Positions 33,893 to 43,111 of a DNA stretch of 50,471 nucleotides are shown piece after piece (within the stretch, counting starts at the first letter, position 1; every line of letters starts with the position of its first letter). Origin of the DNA: an uncultured bacterium (GTDB lineage Bacteria; Acidobacteriota; Aminicenantia; Aminicenantales; Saccharicenantaceae); the NCBI GenBank assembly GCA_937920515.1, contig CALEUG010000013.1, forward strand, positions 1 to 50,471, written 5' to 3'. A program made the position numbers and the translations under genes. The notes under the pieces were generated by a model. That model ran no database searches. It saw nothing but the letters and a program-made list of their open reading frames with translations, and was not told where the DNA came from.

Positions 33893-34786
33893 ATGAAACC
33901 TGGCAGAATTGGAACTTTCCGGTATTTCATCAGCATCTTCCTGGTAGTGATTCTATTTTTGCTGGCTAACCACCTGGCCCAGGCTCAGCCCAGGCCCAAA
34001 GGCTATCTGTTTATCATCGGCGGCGGCAACCGGCCGGAATCCATGATGAAGCGCTTCGTGGAAATGGCCAGCCGCTCGGGCAGCGGCCGGATTGTTGTTT
34101 TACCCATGGCCAGCGCCACCCCGGATGAGACCGGGCGCAGCCTGGTGGAAGAATTCAAGCAGCTTGGAGCCAGGGAAGTCGCCTATTACAACTTCACCCG
34201 GAAAGAGGCTGAAAACTACTCCAACGCCAGGCTCCTGGCTGAAAGTGGTGGCATCTTCTTTTCCGGTGGAGTCCAGACCAGGATAACCGAAGCCATCCTG
34301 GACACGCCCATCCACAACATGATCAAAGAGCTCTACCAGAAGGGCGCGGTTGTGGGCGGGACCAGCGCCGGGGCCGCAGCCATGAGCGAGCTGATGATCA
34401 CCGGCGACGAGGTCAGGAAACCGGAAGAGGGTCATGAATTCGAGACCATAGAAGCGGGCAACGTTATCGTGGCCCGGGGACTGGGCCTGATAAAATCGGC
34501 CATAATCGACCAGCACTTTGCCACCCGCAAGAGGCACAACCGCCTGATAAGCCTCATCGCCGGACACCCGGAAATCGTGGGCGTGGGCATAGACGAGTCC
34601 ACGGCCATCATTGTCAACCCGGATGAGACTTTTGAGGTCATAGGCCACCGCAACGTGATTGTCTACGATTCCGGCCGGGCCCGGGTGGAAGTCCGGAGCG
34701 ACCGGGCCCTGTCCATCAGGAACCTGGTGATGCACATCCTGCTGGAAGGCGAGCGCTACGACCTTAAGAAGAGAAAGCCGCTGTAG
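33893..34786 (+). CDS. Exported cyanophycinase-like peptidase (S51 type)
   Basis: 297 residues with signal peptide (YFISIFLVVILFLLANHLAQ). The mature fold has LFIIGGGNRPESMMKRFVEM, IVVLPMASATPDETG, FFSGGVQTRI, and the nucleophile in VVGGTSAGAAAMSE; DQHFATRKRHNR is the downstream histidine region. Family members cleave beta-Asp-Arg or related isopeptide bonds; the exported type probably acts on extracellular peptide. A GTG one codon upstream is an alternative start. AAGGAG lies ahead. It precedes the MerR-like gene by 89 bases. Confidence 0.88.
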   Translation: MKPGRIGTFRYFISIFLVVILFLLANHLAQAQPRPKGYLFIIGGGNRPESMMKRFVEMASRSGSGRIVVLPMASATPDETGRSLVEEFKQLGAREVAYYNFTRKEAENYSNARLLAESGGIFFSGGVQTRITEAILDTPIHNMIKELYQKGAVVGGTSAGAAAMSELMITGDEVRKPEEGHEFETIEAGNVIVARGLGLIKSAIIDQHFATRKRHNRLISLIAGHPEIVGVGIDESTAIIVNPDETFEVIGHRNVIVYDSGRARVEVRSDRALSIRNLVMHILLEGERYDLKKRKPL

Positions 34787-34875
34787 ACAGGAATGGCCGA
34801 GCACCGGTTTCAGACCGGCCAGCCCATTCTTGACGAACTTCCGGTTAAGTGTTAATGTTTTGAGGAAATCTGCTG

Positions 34876-35262
34876 ATGAGCCAGGAACAGAAAGCCAGCA
34901 ACCCTAAAGAAGCCATAAACCGGAAACTTATTTTTTCCCTGGAAGAAGTCTGTCGTTTGCTTAAAATCACACCCGAAACCGTAAAAGACTGGGAAAAGGA
35001 ATTCCCGCTGTTCTTCGCCGGGCAGACGGCCAGCGGCAAGCAGATTTACCGCCAGAAAGATGTTCTGATCATCCTGAGAATCAAAGAACTTCTGGAGGAG
35101 GGCACCCTGACCAACGCCGGCATCAGGCGAAAGATTGAGGAAGAATTCGGCTTCAAGACGGATAAGATACCTCCCGAGAGGCTCTATTCGGTCCTGGCCC
35201 AGGTTAAGGCAGAATTGACCGAAATTCTCCAGGCCCTTGAAAAAAAACGAAAAAAAGGTTAA
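34876..35262 (+). CDS. MerR-type HTH regulator (short)
   Basis: 128 residues. The HTH region is FSLEEVCRLLKITPETVKDW followed by EKEFPLFF, and the second part KQIYRQKDVLIILRIKELL is the MerR wing and first helix pattern. A helical tail (about 75-128) would form the dimer. It resembles MerR-like regulators next to translation or stress genes, but no ligand is evident. GAGGAAA precedes the ATG by about ten bases. A tRNA gene follows 24 bases downstream. Confidence 0.85.
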   Translation: MSQEQKASNPKEAINRKLIFSLEEVCRLLKITPETVKDWEKEFPLFFAGQTASGKQIYRQKDVLIILRIKELLEEGTLTNAGIRRKIEEEFGFKTDKIPPERLYSVLAQVKAELTEILQALEKKRKKG

Positions 35263-35286
35263 ATTTATTTCCTCTTTTTCTCCAAT

Positions 35287-35360
35287 CGGGACGTGGCGCA
35301 GCCTGGTAGCGCACATGCTTGGGGTGCATGGGGTCAGCGGTTCAAATCCGCTCGTCCCGA
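35287..35360 (+). tRNA. tRNA-Pro (anticodon GGG)
   Basis: A complete cloverleaf of 74 bases: acceptor CGGGACG/CGTCCCG with discriminator A, D-arm with GCGC...GCGC, anticodon stem CATGC/GCATG around loop TTGGGGT with anticodon GGG at 34-36, and T-arm GCGG-TTCAAAT-CCGC. The CCA end is not encoded. A T-rich run follows directly and could end transcription. Confidence 0.96.
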
Positions 35361-35531
35361 TTTTTTCTTTTTTCAGGCCAGTTTGACTGAAAGCTCTGAA
35401 ACTCTTTCTGGATCCTTTTTAATCCTGTTCAGGCCTGATTTCGACTGCTCTCTATGGATAATCCATCCCGGTTCATCTATAATATTGTCTTATCTCTGGC
35501 TGCAATTTTTTGGCAAGGAACCATTGACCTG

Positions 35532-36374
35532 ATGAAAAAGAAAAACACTGCTTCCCCCAGAAATTATCCCCTGATTCTCCTGACCAACGACGACGGTTAT
35601 TTTGCCCCCGGACTGACCGCCCTGGCCGAAGAGCTCCGGCAAATCGGTCAGGTCTATGTCGTAGCTCCCGACCGGGAAAAAAGCTCAATTTCCCTGGCCC
35701 TGACCCTGCGCCGGCCGCTGCGGGCTGAAAAGATAGACCGGAATGTCTATGCGGTTGACGGAACACCGGCCGACTGCATCTATATCGCCCTGAGGCATAT
35801 CCTTCCTGGCCGGCCTGACCTCCTGATCTCGGGCATGAACCGGGGCGCCAACCTCGGCTGCCAGGACGTTTCTTATTCAGGCACGGTGGCCGCGGCTCTT
35901 CAGGGAACGTTTATGGGCATACCTTCCATAGCCGTTTCTGTCCTGGGACGAAGGACAGATAACGGTAGTATTTACGATTTCAGGGGTGCAGCCGCCCTCA
36001 TCAGGCCCCTGGTCGAAACAATTCTCTGGAATGGGCTACCACAGCGCATTTACCTGAACATCAACATTCCCCCGCTACCGGTTAAAGGAATAAAAATAAC
36101 CCGCCTGGGAGAAAAGCGTTACTCCCCGGAACTGGTCCGAAAACGCGACCCCCGCGGTAAAACCTATTTCTGGATTGGGGTTGGCCATCCCCGGGCAGTC
36201 GGTCCCAGGGATTCCGACGTCCAGGTGGTCGACCGGGGCTGGATTTCCATAACTCCACTGCAGATAGACCGCACCGCCCACCCTCTCCTTGGTCACCGGC
36301 TTCTGGAAAGCCTGAAAGATTGCTGGAAAAGATATAAAGCTGAAAAAAAAGATAAGCCCGGGAAAAGAGGTTGA
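35532..36374 (+). CDS. surE: 5'-nucleotidase SurE
   Basis: Survival protein SurE, a cytosolic metal-dependent nucleotidase. Signature ILLTNDDGYFAPGL near the start, then VVAPDREKSSISLALT, VDGTPADCIYIAL, LLISGMNRGANLG, and SYSGTVAAALQG. 280 residues from the ATG at 35532, which is placed so that the conserved TNDDG falls about 17 residues in; an ATG 26 codons earlier would add a hydrophobic segment not usual for SurE. AAGGAA lies about 13 bases before. The gene ends one base from the end of convergent dedA. Confidence 0.95.
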   Translation: MKKKNTASPRNYPLILLTNDDGYFAPGLTALAEELRQIGQVYVVAPDREKSSISLALTLRRPLRAEKIDRNVYAVDGTPADCIYIALRHILPGRPDLLISGMNRGANLGCQDVSYSGTVAAALQGTFMGIPSIAVSVLGRRTDNGSIYDFRGAAALIRPLVETILWNGLPQRIYLNINIPPLPVKGIKITRLGEKRYSPELVRKRDPRGKTYFWIGVGHPRAVGPRDSDVQVVDRGWISITPLQIDRTAHPLLGHRLLESLKDCWKRYKAEKKDKPGKRG

Positions 36375-36375
36375 C

Positions 36376-37032
36376 TCAGGGCCTGGCTGCCCTCTTCCGT
36401 TTCCTTTCCTTCCAGATACTGACAGCTGCCGGAACCAGGGAAATCAGGATGATGGCCACGATAACCAGAGAAAAATTTCTTTTAACCACCGGTAAGTTTC
36501 CGAAAAAATAACCGCCAAACAGGAAGGTCGAGACCCATAACAGGCTGCCGGTAAAGCTGTAAAGCAGGAACTTGGCATAGGTCATCCGGCCTATTCCGGC
36601 CACAAACGGCGCGAAGGTCCGGATAAAGGGCATGAAACGGGCGATGACTATGGTCAGGCTTCCATATTTCTCGTAGAAGCGATGGGTTTTTTCCAGGTAT
36701 TCCCGGTTGAAAAACAGGCTCTTTTCCTTCCTGAAGATCCCGGGCCCCACCCTGGAACCTATCCAGTAGTTGGTAATATTCCCGACAAAGGCAGCCAGGG
36801 TCAGCAAAAGAAAAAGGCTCAGGATGTTCAGATTGCCGATGGCCGCCACTGCGCCCACCGCGAAAAGAAGAGAATCCCCGGGCAAGAAGGGGGTAACCAC
36901 GAAACCGGTCTCCGAAAATATCACGGCAAACAGGATCAGATAAGTCCACAATCCGTACTGCTGGACAATATCCACCACGTAGCGGTCGAGGTGTATGGCG
37001 ATGTCGAACAGTTTCTTGATTAATTCCAGCAA
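36376..37032 (-). CDS. DedA-family membrane protein
   Basis: 218 residues with several hydrophobic segments. Motifs of the DedA/SNARE-associated family are present: FSETGFVVTPFLPGDSLLFA, FVGNITNYWIGSRVG, and FYEKYGSLTIVIARFMPFIR then TFAPFVAGIGRM. Family members flip or scramble phospholipids or undecaprenyl phosphate. Start is TTG with GGAAGG about seven bases before. It stands alone, facing surE. Confidence 0.92.
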   Translation of the reverse strand: MLELIKKLFDIAIHLDRYVVDIVQQYGLWTYLILFAVIFSETGFVVTPFLPGDSLLFAVGAVAAIGNLNILSLFLLLTLAAFVGNITNYWIGSRVGPGIFRKEKSLFFNREYLEKTHRFYEKYGSLTIVIARFMPFIRTFAPFVAGIGRMTYAKFLLYSFTGSLLWVSTFLFGGYFFGNLPVVKRNFSLVIVAIILISLVPAAVSIWKERKRKRAARP

Positions 37033-37114
37033 GTTGATTCCTTCCCTGTCAGCAGGAGTCAGCTCTTTTGCAGAAAAATTACTATACTTATTTTCATCCC
37101 TGCTTACAAGCTAT

Positions 37115-37255
37115 TTTTGGCTCCTCAGCCAGACGTGTGGTTAAAAAATAGAGAAATGTGGCAGGAACTCCTTGATGGATAATCACTCAGGAAAGGAGTT
37201 AACCGGCCACAATGAGCATCAGAGATTTAATGCTGAAATTCCTGAATTTACAAGG
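37115..37255 (+). mobile_element. ISL3-like element left end, copy 1
   Basis: About 140 bases match, with scattered changes, the reverse strand of 46807-46951. It starts TTTTTGGCTCCTCAGCC, contains a GTGGC...GCCAC hairpin with GGAACTCC/GGAGTT arms, and runs into the start of a transposase-like frame (MSIRDLMLKFLNLQ). The rest of the element is decayed. Confidence 0.75.
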
Positions 37256-37523
37256 GTATAAGTCAGGGGGTCTGGAGTGCAGGGGGAAGGAGATATTAAT
37301 CAGGGTGGAATTAAGGCGGAGGGCAGGCAACTGTGCTCACCGCGGCAAGAGGAGCGGGTATCTACCTAAATATCAAAAAGAGCGGATAGTCTGGCCTGAG
37401 TTCAAAGGTCAGGGACAGATGAACACAGTGCTTTCGCCCTATATTATTTTTTGCTACCAAAATCAGCCCTTCCGAATTAGAAGAGCTCCGCTAAGCTACC
37501 TGTTTTCTCCAGCTCTGGTATAA
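37212..37523 (+). pseudogene. Remnant of ISL3-type transposase N-terminus
   Basis: The frame begins MSIRDLMLKFLNLQGYKSGG and continues EILIRVELRRRAGNCAHRGK with KRSGY, which follows the N-terminal pattern of ISL3 transposases, including the place of a degenerate zinc finger (CAHRG instead of CxxCG). After residue 65 the similarity ends and the sequence is not transposase-like. There is no DDE domain, so it is inactive. It sits between dedA and the PflX-like gene. Confidence 0.6.
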
Positions 37524-37555
37524 TTATCCCGGAAAGGTGATAAAAAATTACGGAT

Positions 37556-38548
37556 ATGATGGAAAGGAAATTCTGGCTGCAACGGAAACTGGAAGCCATA
37601 GACCGGGCGCTGGATAAGCTATCTCCCCTGGAAGCTGACTGCACCCTTTGCCCGCGGCACTGTCATGTGGACCGGACCAGGGGACAGACCGGTGTCTGCC
37701 AGACGGGCAGCCTGGCCCGGGTCTCAGCGGGCCTTTTGCATTTCGGCGAGGAACCGGTCCTCAGCGGCCGGGGACGACCGTCCGGGGCCAGAGGCTCCGG
37801 GACCATATTTTTCACGGGTTGCAACCTGAAGTGCCTGTTCTGCCAGAACTTTCAGCTGAGCTGGCTCAACGAGGGTGAGCTTCTGACCGACGAGCGCCTG
37901 GCCGAACTGATGCTTCAACTCCAGAAGCGGGGAGCGTTGAACATCAATTTTGTCTCCCCCACCCATGTTATCCTGCCCGTTCTCCGGGCTCTGAAAATCG
38001 CCTACCGCCAGGGACTGGAAATTCCCCTCGTTTATAATTCCAACGGTTATGATTCCCTGGAAGTGGTTGAGCAACTGCGGGGCATTGTGGACATTTACCT
38101 GCCCGACCTCAAGTACGTGTCTTCAGAGCTATCCCGCAGGTACTCTTCAGCTCCGGATTACTTTGAACAGGCACGGCTGGCCCTTCAGGAAATGTTCTGT
38201 CAGCAACCGGACCTGGTAATAGACGAGCAGGAGATAGCCCGGCAGGGCCTGATCATCAGGCACCTGGTCCTTCCCGGCTCGGCCGACGATTCCATCCGGG
38301 TCCTGGAGTGGATAGCCAGGAATCTGTCAACGGGCGTTGGACTCAGCCTGATGAGCCAGTACCATCCCTGCTTTAAGGCCCCGGCTGAAATTCAAAGAGA
38401 AATCACTCGTGAGGAATACCATAAAGTAATGCAGAGGGCCTTCGAGCTGGGTTTTGAGCACCTTTTCCTGCAGCCGGAGCCCTTCCAGGAAGACGAACAC
38501 CTGGTCCCGGACTTCAGGCGCAAGGAACCTTTCCGCTGGAAAAATTAA
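37556..38548 (+). CDS. PflX-like radical SAM protein (COG1313)
   Basis: 330 residues. Before the SAM motif is a cysteine set CTLCPRHCHVDRTRGQTGVC (about 29-48), then the radical SAM cluster CNLKCLFCQNFQLSW (about 93-107). SPTHVILPVLRALKIA, YNSNGYDSLEVVEQL, IYLPDLKY and HLVLPG follow; MSQYHPCFKA is also typical. Such proteins resemble pyruvate-formate-lyase activating enzymes, but their targets are unknown. It is a solitary gene. A GGAAAGG sequence lies about 20 bases before the ATG, rather far. Confidence 0.85.
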   Translation: MMERKFWLQRKLEAIDRALDKLSPLEADCTLCPRHCHVDRTRGQTGVCQTGSLARVSAGLLHFGEEPVLSGRGRPSGARGSGTIFFTGCNLKCLFCQNFQLSWLNEGELLTDERLAELMLQLQKRGALNINFVSPTHVILPVLRALKIAYRQGLEIPLVYNSNGYDSLEVVEQLRGIVDIYLPDLKYVSSELSRRYSSAPDYFEQARLALQEMFCQQPDLVIDEQEIARQGLIIRHLVLPGSADDSIRVLEWIARNLSTGVGLSLMSQYHPCFKAPAEIQREITREEYHKVMQRAFELGFEHLFLQPEPFQEDEHLVPDFRRKEPFRWKN

Positions 38549-38825
38549 AGACCGGTAAATCCTCTAATTCTTTTCTGCCACCTTCCGGACAGGATCCATT
38601 TCCGCATTAAGTCAGGTTCCCTCCTGATTTGTCTTTAAAGGTCTAATTCAACTTGCAGCCGGGATATCTTTCGGAATAAAAAGTCCGGACCCAAACCCTG
38701 ACCCTATCAGTAATTCTGGCCGGAATGCCTGTCGGGGCGGTGTCCTTCCCGATTCTCCGCCTGGAATTAACCGGGTAGAACTCCTTTGAAATCATTTATA
38801 ATTTATTTTCTCCTTTATTTCAGCC

Positions 38826-39494
38826 CTATTTCAGGCTCTCCGGGTGATGGCGGACCTGCTCGGCCTTGACCAGATAAATCACATTCTCGGCAATGTTGGT
38901 AGCATGGTCGCAGATTCTTTCCAGGTGCCTGGCCACCAGCAACAGGGGCACCGCCCGGGGAGCGGTGCCGGGGTCCTTGCTCATGTAGTCGTAAATCAAC
39001 TCCGATTGCACCAGGTTGCGCAGGGTGTCAGCTTCGCTGTCCCTCAGGATCACCGACCTGGCCAGCTCGGTATCCTTGTTGACGAAAGAATTGATGGCAT
39101 CCCGGACCATGCCCTGAGACAGGGTGGCCAGCTTGGGAATGTCAATCAGCGGCTTTAGCAGAGGCTGGTCGGCAATTTCCAGGACTCTCTGGGCAATATC
39201 CACGGCCAGGTCGGCTATGCGTTCCAGGTCGGTGGCGATTTTCATTGACATCACGATAAAGCGCAGGTCGGCCGCGGCCGGCTGGTAGAGGGCGATCAGG
39301 TTGAGACATTTCTCCTCTATGGCCAGGTCCAGGTTGTCGATGCGGTCGTCATCTTTGATAACCGCTTCCGCCTTTTCCCGGCTTAAATCCCTCAGGGCCT
39401 TGATGGAATTGCCTATGGCCGCCTCGGCCTCGGCACTCATCTCCAGAATTTTTTTGTTAAGCTCCAGCAATTCCTCGTCAAAATACCTGGTCAT
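38826..39494 (-). CDS. phoU: Phosphate transport regulator PhoU
   Basis: 222 residues forming two PhoU three-helix repeats. Motifs: KALRDLSREKAEAVIKDDDR and ALYQPAAADLRFIVMSMKIA in repeat one, and ARHLERICDHATNIAENVIY in repeat two (the D..ERI.D.A.N metal-cluster pattern). PhoU restrains phosphate uptake and Pho signalling. AAAAGGAGG lies before the ATG. Last gene of the pst operon, 37 bases after pstB. No PhoR/PhoB pair is present in the window. Confidence 0.95.
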   Translation of the reverse strand: MTRYFDEELLELNKKILEMSAEAEAAIGNSIKALRDLSREKAEAVIKDDDRIDNLDLAIEEKCLNLIALYQPAAADLRFIVMSMKIATDLERIADLAVDIAQRVLEIADQPLLKPLIDIPKLATLSQGMVRDAINSFVNKDTELARSVILRDSEADTLRNLVQSELIYDYMSKDPGTAPRAVPLLLVARHLERICDHATNIAENVIYLVKAEQVRHHPESLK

Positions 39495-39530
39495 GGCTGC
39501 CTCCTTTTCCAGCTGCTCTGGTCAGTGGCC

Positions 39531-40298
39531 TTAACCAAAACGGCCGGTTATGTAATCTTCAGTCCGCCTGTCCCGGGGACCGGTAAAAATCTGGTTGGTC
39601 TCTCCAAACTCCACCAGGTCACCCAGCAAAAAGTAGCCCGTATAATCGGAAACCCGGGCAGCTTGCTGCATGTTATGGGTGACTATGATAATAGTATAGT
39701 CTTTCTTCAGTTCATACATCAAATCTTCGATATGGCCGGTGGCCACCGGGTCCAGGGCCGAACAGGGTTCATCCATCAGCACCACTTCCGGCTCGACCGC
39801 CAGCAGCCGGGCAATACACAGACGTTGTTGCTGCTCGCCGGTGAGCCTGAGGGCATTATCGTCAAGCCGGTCCCTCAGCTCTTCCCAGAGATTTACAGCC
39901 TGCAGGCTGCGCTGGAGTTTTTCCTCAAGAAAAGCGGGTTCGGTCCGCCCGTGCACCCTGAGTCCGTAGGTAATGTTCTCGGCAATGCTCAGCGGGAAGG
40001 GGTTCGGTCGCTGGAAAACCATTCCCACCCTTCGCCTCAGTTCCAGCAGGTCGGTTTCCGGGTCGTAGATGTTCCTCCCCTCAAACAGAACCTCGCCCTC
40101 GGTGCGGCAACCTTCTATCAGGTCGTTCATCCTGTTGAGTGCCCGCAGGAAGGTGGACTTGCCGCAGCCGGAAGGTCCGATAAGAGCCGTGATGCGGTTT
40201 CTCTGAATATCAAGATTTATATCCCTGAGCGCCTGGAATTTTTCATAATAGACGTTAAGGTTCTTGACCTCTATGATGTTTTTTCCGGTAGCACTCAT
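39531..40298 (-). CDS. pstB: Phosphate ABC transporter ATP-binding protein PstB (copy 1)
   Basis: ATPase of the phosphate importer. Walker [10 protein letters not shown] (about 44-52), Q-loop [17 protein letters not shown], Walker B VVLMDEP, H-loop [11 protein letters not shown]. The ABC signature reads [17 protein letters not shown] instead of the usual LSGGQ, so Ser and the second Gly are changed to Thr and Glu. ATG at 40298 (MSATGKN) fits the known N-terminus; an upstream in-frame codon at 40322 is less likely. Function as a PstB is likely, but ATPase activity may be reduced. Confidence 0.92.
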   Translation of the reverse strand: MSATGKNIIEVKNLNVYYEKFQALRDINLDIQRNRITALIGPSGCGKSTFLRALNRMNDLIEGCRTEGEVLFEGRNIYDPETDLLELRRRVGMVFQRPNPFPLSIAENITYGLRVHGRTEPAFLEEKLQRSLQAVNLWEELRDRLDDNALRLTGEQQQRLCIARLLAVEPEVVLMDEPCSALDPVATGHIEDLMYELKKDYTIIIVTHNMQQAARVSDYTGYFLLGDLVEFGETNQIFTGPRDRRTEDYITGRFG

Positions 40299-40311
40299 GC
40301 TTAATGCTTCC

Positions 40312-40527
40312 TTAATCCTCACTCGCCATCACGGCACGGGTAGAGACCAGGCCGGGTGAGTCAGGTTCGCGGTTCGTGGGCATCAGTTTCTGCTGGAAAT
40401 TTCCCTGCCCGGCCGGAGCTGATTCCTCCAGCCGGCCTGATCTTCCACGGGCGGTAATCTCGACCCTGGGCCTGAGGTTAATGCTGCCTTTCATAATAAT
40501 TAATCCAGCCTCGAATCCTGTATTCAT
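40312..40527 (-). CDS. Doubtful small frame between the two pstB genes
   Basis: A frame of 71 codons in the 330-base gap between the pstB genes; it overlaps the extended 5' end of copy 1 and ends 14 bases before the proposed ATG. The product is basic and unstructured ([19 protein letters not shown]), with no family match and no good ribosome site. It may merely reflect base composition. Confidence 0.2.
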   Translation of the reverse strand: MNTGFEAGLIIMKGSINLRPRVEITARGRSGRLEESAPAGQGNFQQKLMPTNREPDSPGLVSTRAVMASED

Positions 40528-40629
40528 TCTACGTTAATTTATATTAATCGTTCCATTAAAATTGCATGAAACAGAGATGCCCTGGAAATTACCCCTGGTC
40601 TTGACCCGGTTTTCCTGCCTCCTCATTTC

Positions 40630-41388
40630 TCATCCAAACTTTCCTAAAAGGTAAGCCTCGGTCCGCTTATCGGCTGGCCTGGTAAAAACCACGGGCGTCT
40701 CGTCTATTTCCACCAGCTCCCCCATCAGGAAAAAGGCCGTCCGGTCGGCCACCCTGGCTGCCTGCTTGGTGTTATTGGTTACCAGAATGATGGTGTAATC
40801 TTTTTTCAGAGCTCGCAGCGAGTCTTCAATTTTCATGGTGGAAATGGGGTCCAGGCCCGAGGTTGGCTCATCCAGCATGATATACTGCGGCTTCAGGGCC
40901 AGCACCCGGGCGATGCACAGCCGCTGCTGCTGCCCGCCCGATAGTTTAAGGGCGCTGGTGTGGAGACGGTCCTTGACCTCTCCCCACAACCCGGCCTTTT
41001 CCAGCGAATCCTGCACTATCAGGTCAAGCTCTTTGCGGTTATTGTTTCCCAGCAGGCGGACTCCAAAAACTATATTCTCATAGATGGTCAGGGGCAAAGG
41101 CACCGGAGTGGCAAAGACCATGCCCAGCTTTCTTCTCAGGGCCACCACATCCACTTCCGGCCCGTAGATATCCTGTTCATCGATCAGGATCTTTCCCTCC
41201 ACCCGGGAGCCGGGTATCAGGTCGTTCAGCCGGTTGAGACAGGCCAGGAAGGTGGACTTGCCACTCTTGGCCGGCCCGATTATACCCAGGATTTCATTGC
41301 GGTAAACGTCCAGGTTGATGTTGTTCAGGCTGCGGGTCTGGCCATAATAATGGCTGAAATCCCGGACCAGTATGCCTCTCTGTTTCAT
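40630..41388 (-). CDS. pstB: Phosphate ABC transporter ATP-binding protein PstB (copy 2)
   Basis: 252-residue PstB-type ATPase: Walker A GPAKSGKST (about 34-42; Ala-Lys replaces the usual Ser-Gly/Cys), signature [17 protein letters not shown] intact, Walker B IMLDEP, H-loop VTNNTKQAARV in which the histidine is replaced by Asn. It is directly after pstA (3 bases). The two PstB copies thus carry complementary deviations: copy 1 in the signature, copy 2 in the H-loop. They may form a heterodimer. The substrate is inferred from context. Confidence 0.9.
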   Translation of the reverse strand: MKQRGILVRDFSHYYGQTRSLNNINLDVYRNEILGIIGPAKSGKSTFLACLNRLNDLIPGSRVEGKILIDEQDIYGPEVDVVALRRKLGMVFATPVPLPLTIYENIVFGVRLLGNNNRKELDLIVQDSLEKAGLWGEVKDRLHTSALKLSGGQQQRLCIARVLALKPQYIMLDEPTSGLDPISTMKIEDSLRALKKDYTIILVTNNTKQAARVADRTAFFLMGELVEIDETPVVFTRPADKRTEAYLLGKFG

Positions 41389-41391
41389 GTC

Positions 41392-42240
41392 TTACGATTT
41401 CCGCCTTATGTACTTTTCCATTAAATAATAAGTTGCGATGTTGATGACCAGAATGGATATGACCAGCACCGCGGCTGTACCGTAAGCCTTGGGCATGGAT
41501 ACCCCTTCCTTGGCCAGAATGTAAAAATGGACCGACATGGTTCTCGAGGAGGAAAAGAGCGAGGTGGGCATTCTCAGAGCCGAGCCGGCCGTAAAGATGA
41601 CGGCGGCCGTTTCCCCGATGCTCCGCCCGATGCTCAGGATGACACCGGTCACGATTCCCGGTATGGCTGAAGGCAGAACCACCCGGGTGACGGTTTGCCA
41701 GCGGGTGCTGCCCAGGGAAAAGCTGACCAGCCGGTAGGCCTGTGGCACCGCTTTTATGGCTTCCTCACTGGTCCGGATTATGGTCGGCAGGACCATGAAG
41801 GCCAGGGTCAGCCCGCCACTAAGTATCGACCAGCCGAACTTCAATTTGTTGACAAAAAGAATAAAACCGAAAAGACCGAAAATGATAGAAGGAATACCGG
41901 CCAGGCATTCGGCCCCGAAGCGGATTACCTTGGTGATACGGCTTTCCACAGTATACTCGGTCAGGTAAATGGCCGTGCCCACTCCGAGGGGAGTGGCCAC
42001 CAGAAGAGCGATAAAGGTCAGAAATATGGTGGCCACTATGGTCGACAGGATGCCACCTTCGCGGCCCATGTCGGCCGGATTCCTGGTCAAAAATTCCAGA
42101 CTGAGCTGGGGTAGACCGTTTTTCAGGATTACCACCAGGATAAAGACCAGCACCAGGACAGCCAGGGAGGTCATAAAATACATTAGGAACTGAACCACCT
42201 TCTGTTCTGTTCTCGGCTGCAATCTTAACTGTGGGCCCAT
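41392..42240 (-). CDS. pstA: Phosphate ABC transporter permease PstA
   Basis: 282-residue membrane protein with about six hydrophobic segments. The PstA features are FLTRNPADMGREGGILSTIV near the start, IYLTEYTVESRITKVIRFG, and the cytoplasmic loop EEAIKAVPQAYRLVSFSLGS with TRWQTV. It works with PstC to import phosphate. GAGGAGC lies about nine bases before the ATG. Ten bases separate it from pstC. Confidence 0.94.
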   Translation of the reverse strand: MGPQLRLQPRTEQKVVQFLMYFMTSLAVLVLVFILVVILKNGLPQLSLEFLTRNPADMGREGGILSTIVATIFLTFIALLVATPLGVGTAIYLTEYTVESRITKVIRFGAECLAGIPSIIFGLFGFILFVNKLKFGWSILSGGLTLAFMVLPTIIRTSEEAIKAVPQAYRLVSFSLGSTRWQTVTRVVLPSAIPGIVTGVILSIGRSIGETAAVIFTAGSALRMPTSLFSSSRTMSVHFYILAKEGVSMPKAYGTAAVLVISILVINIATYYLMEKYIRRKS

Positions 42241-42250
42241 TACCAGCTCC

Positions 42251-43111
42251 TCACTTCTTCCTCTGCCTGGCCGCGGTCACGTTGGCAATGGTATTCAGTA
42301 TCATTATGATGACAAAGAGTATGACCCCGGTGGCAAACAACGCTTCCCGGTGTTCCCCGCTGGCGTAGGCCATCTCCAGGGCAATGTTGGAAGTCAGTGT
42401 CCGGACCGGGGCCAGGAGCGAACCCGGGATGTCGGCGGCGTTGCCGGCCACCATGATGACGGCCATGGTTTCGCCGATGGCCCGTCCCATCCCCAGAATT
42501 ATTCCAGCAATTATTCCGGAGCGGGCTGCCGGCAGGATCACCATCCTGACCGTCTGCCACCTGGTGGCTCCCAGGGCGATGGAGCCTTCCCGGTAAGAAT
42601 CGGGAACAGCCCTGATGGAATCGATGGCAATGCTGATTATGGTTGGCAGGATCATAATACCCAGGATGACCGATGCCGCCAGGACCGATAAGCCGGGACC
42701 GCCGAATTTATCCCTGATAAACGGCACCAGGAACATCAACCCGATAAAACCATAGACTACTGAAGGGATGCCAGCCAGGAGTTCAATGATCGGCTTTAAG
42801 ATGCGGGTCAGCCGGCGGTGCGAGAATTCGGTCAGGAAAATGGCGCTGGCCAGGCCCAGGGGAACTCCAATAATAAGAGCCCCAAAGGTCACCATTATGG
42901 AACCAACAATCATCGGCAAGAGGCCAAAGCTCTTTTCGGACGGGTACCAGTCCTGACCGAGCAGGAAGCTCTTCAACCCGTACCTGAACATGATGGGCGT
43001 ACCCTGCTCGAAGATAAAAACGGTGATTATGGCCAGAACGGAAATGGCCGACAGGGCAATCATCAACAGGCTTAACCTGACCAGACGATCGTTCTTTTCC
43101 AGTTTGGTCAT
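42251..43111 (-). CDS. pstC: Phosphate ABC transporter permease PstC
   Basis: 286 residues with about six membrane segments. Characteristic PstC sequence includes FLLGQDWYPSEKSFGLLPMI, IFLTEFSHRRLTRILKPIIE, LLAGIPSVVYGFIGLMFLVP and the ATPase-contact loop SIRAVPDSYREGSIALGATR. The ATG overlaps the pstS stop (ATGA). It forms the membrane channel with PstA. The family assignment is clear. Confidence 0.95.
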   Translation of the reverse strand: MTKLEKNDRLVRLSLLMIALSAISVLAIITVFIFEQGTPIMFRYGLKSFLLGQDWYPSEKSFGLLPMIVGSIMVTFGALIIGVPLGLASAIFLTEFSHRRLTRILKPIIELLAGIPSVVYGFIGLMFLVPFIRDKFGGPGLSVLAASVILGIMILPTIISIAIDSIRAVPDSYREGSIALGATRWQTVRMVILPAARSGIIAGIILGMGRAIGETMAVIMVAGNAADIPGSLLAPVRTLTSNIALEMAYASGEHREALFATGVILFVIIMILNTIANVTAARQRKK

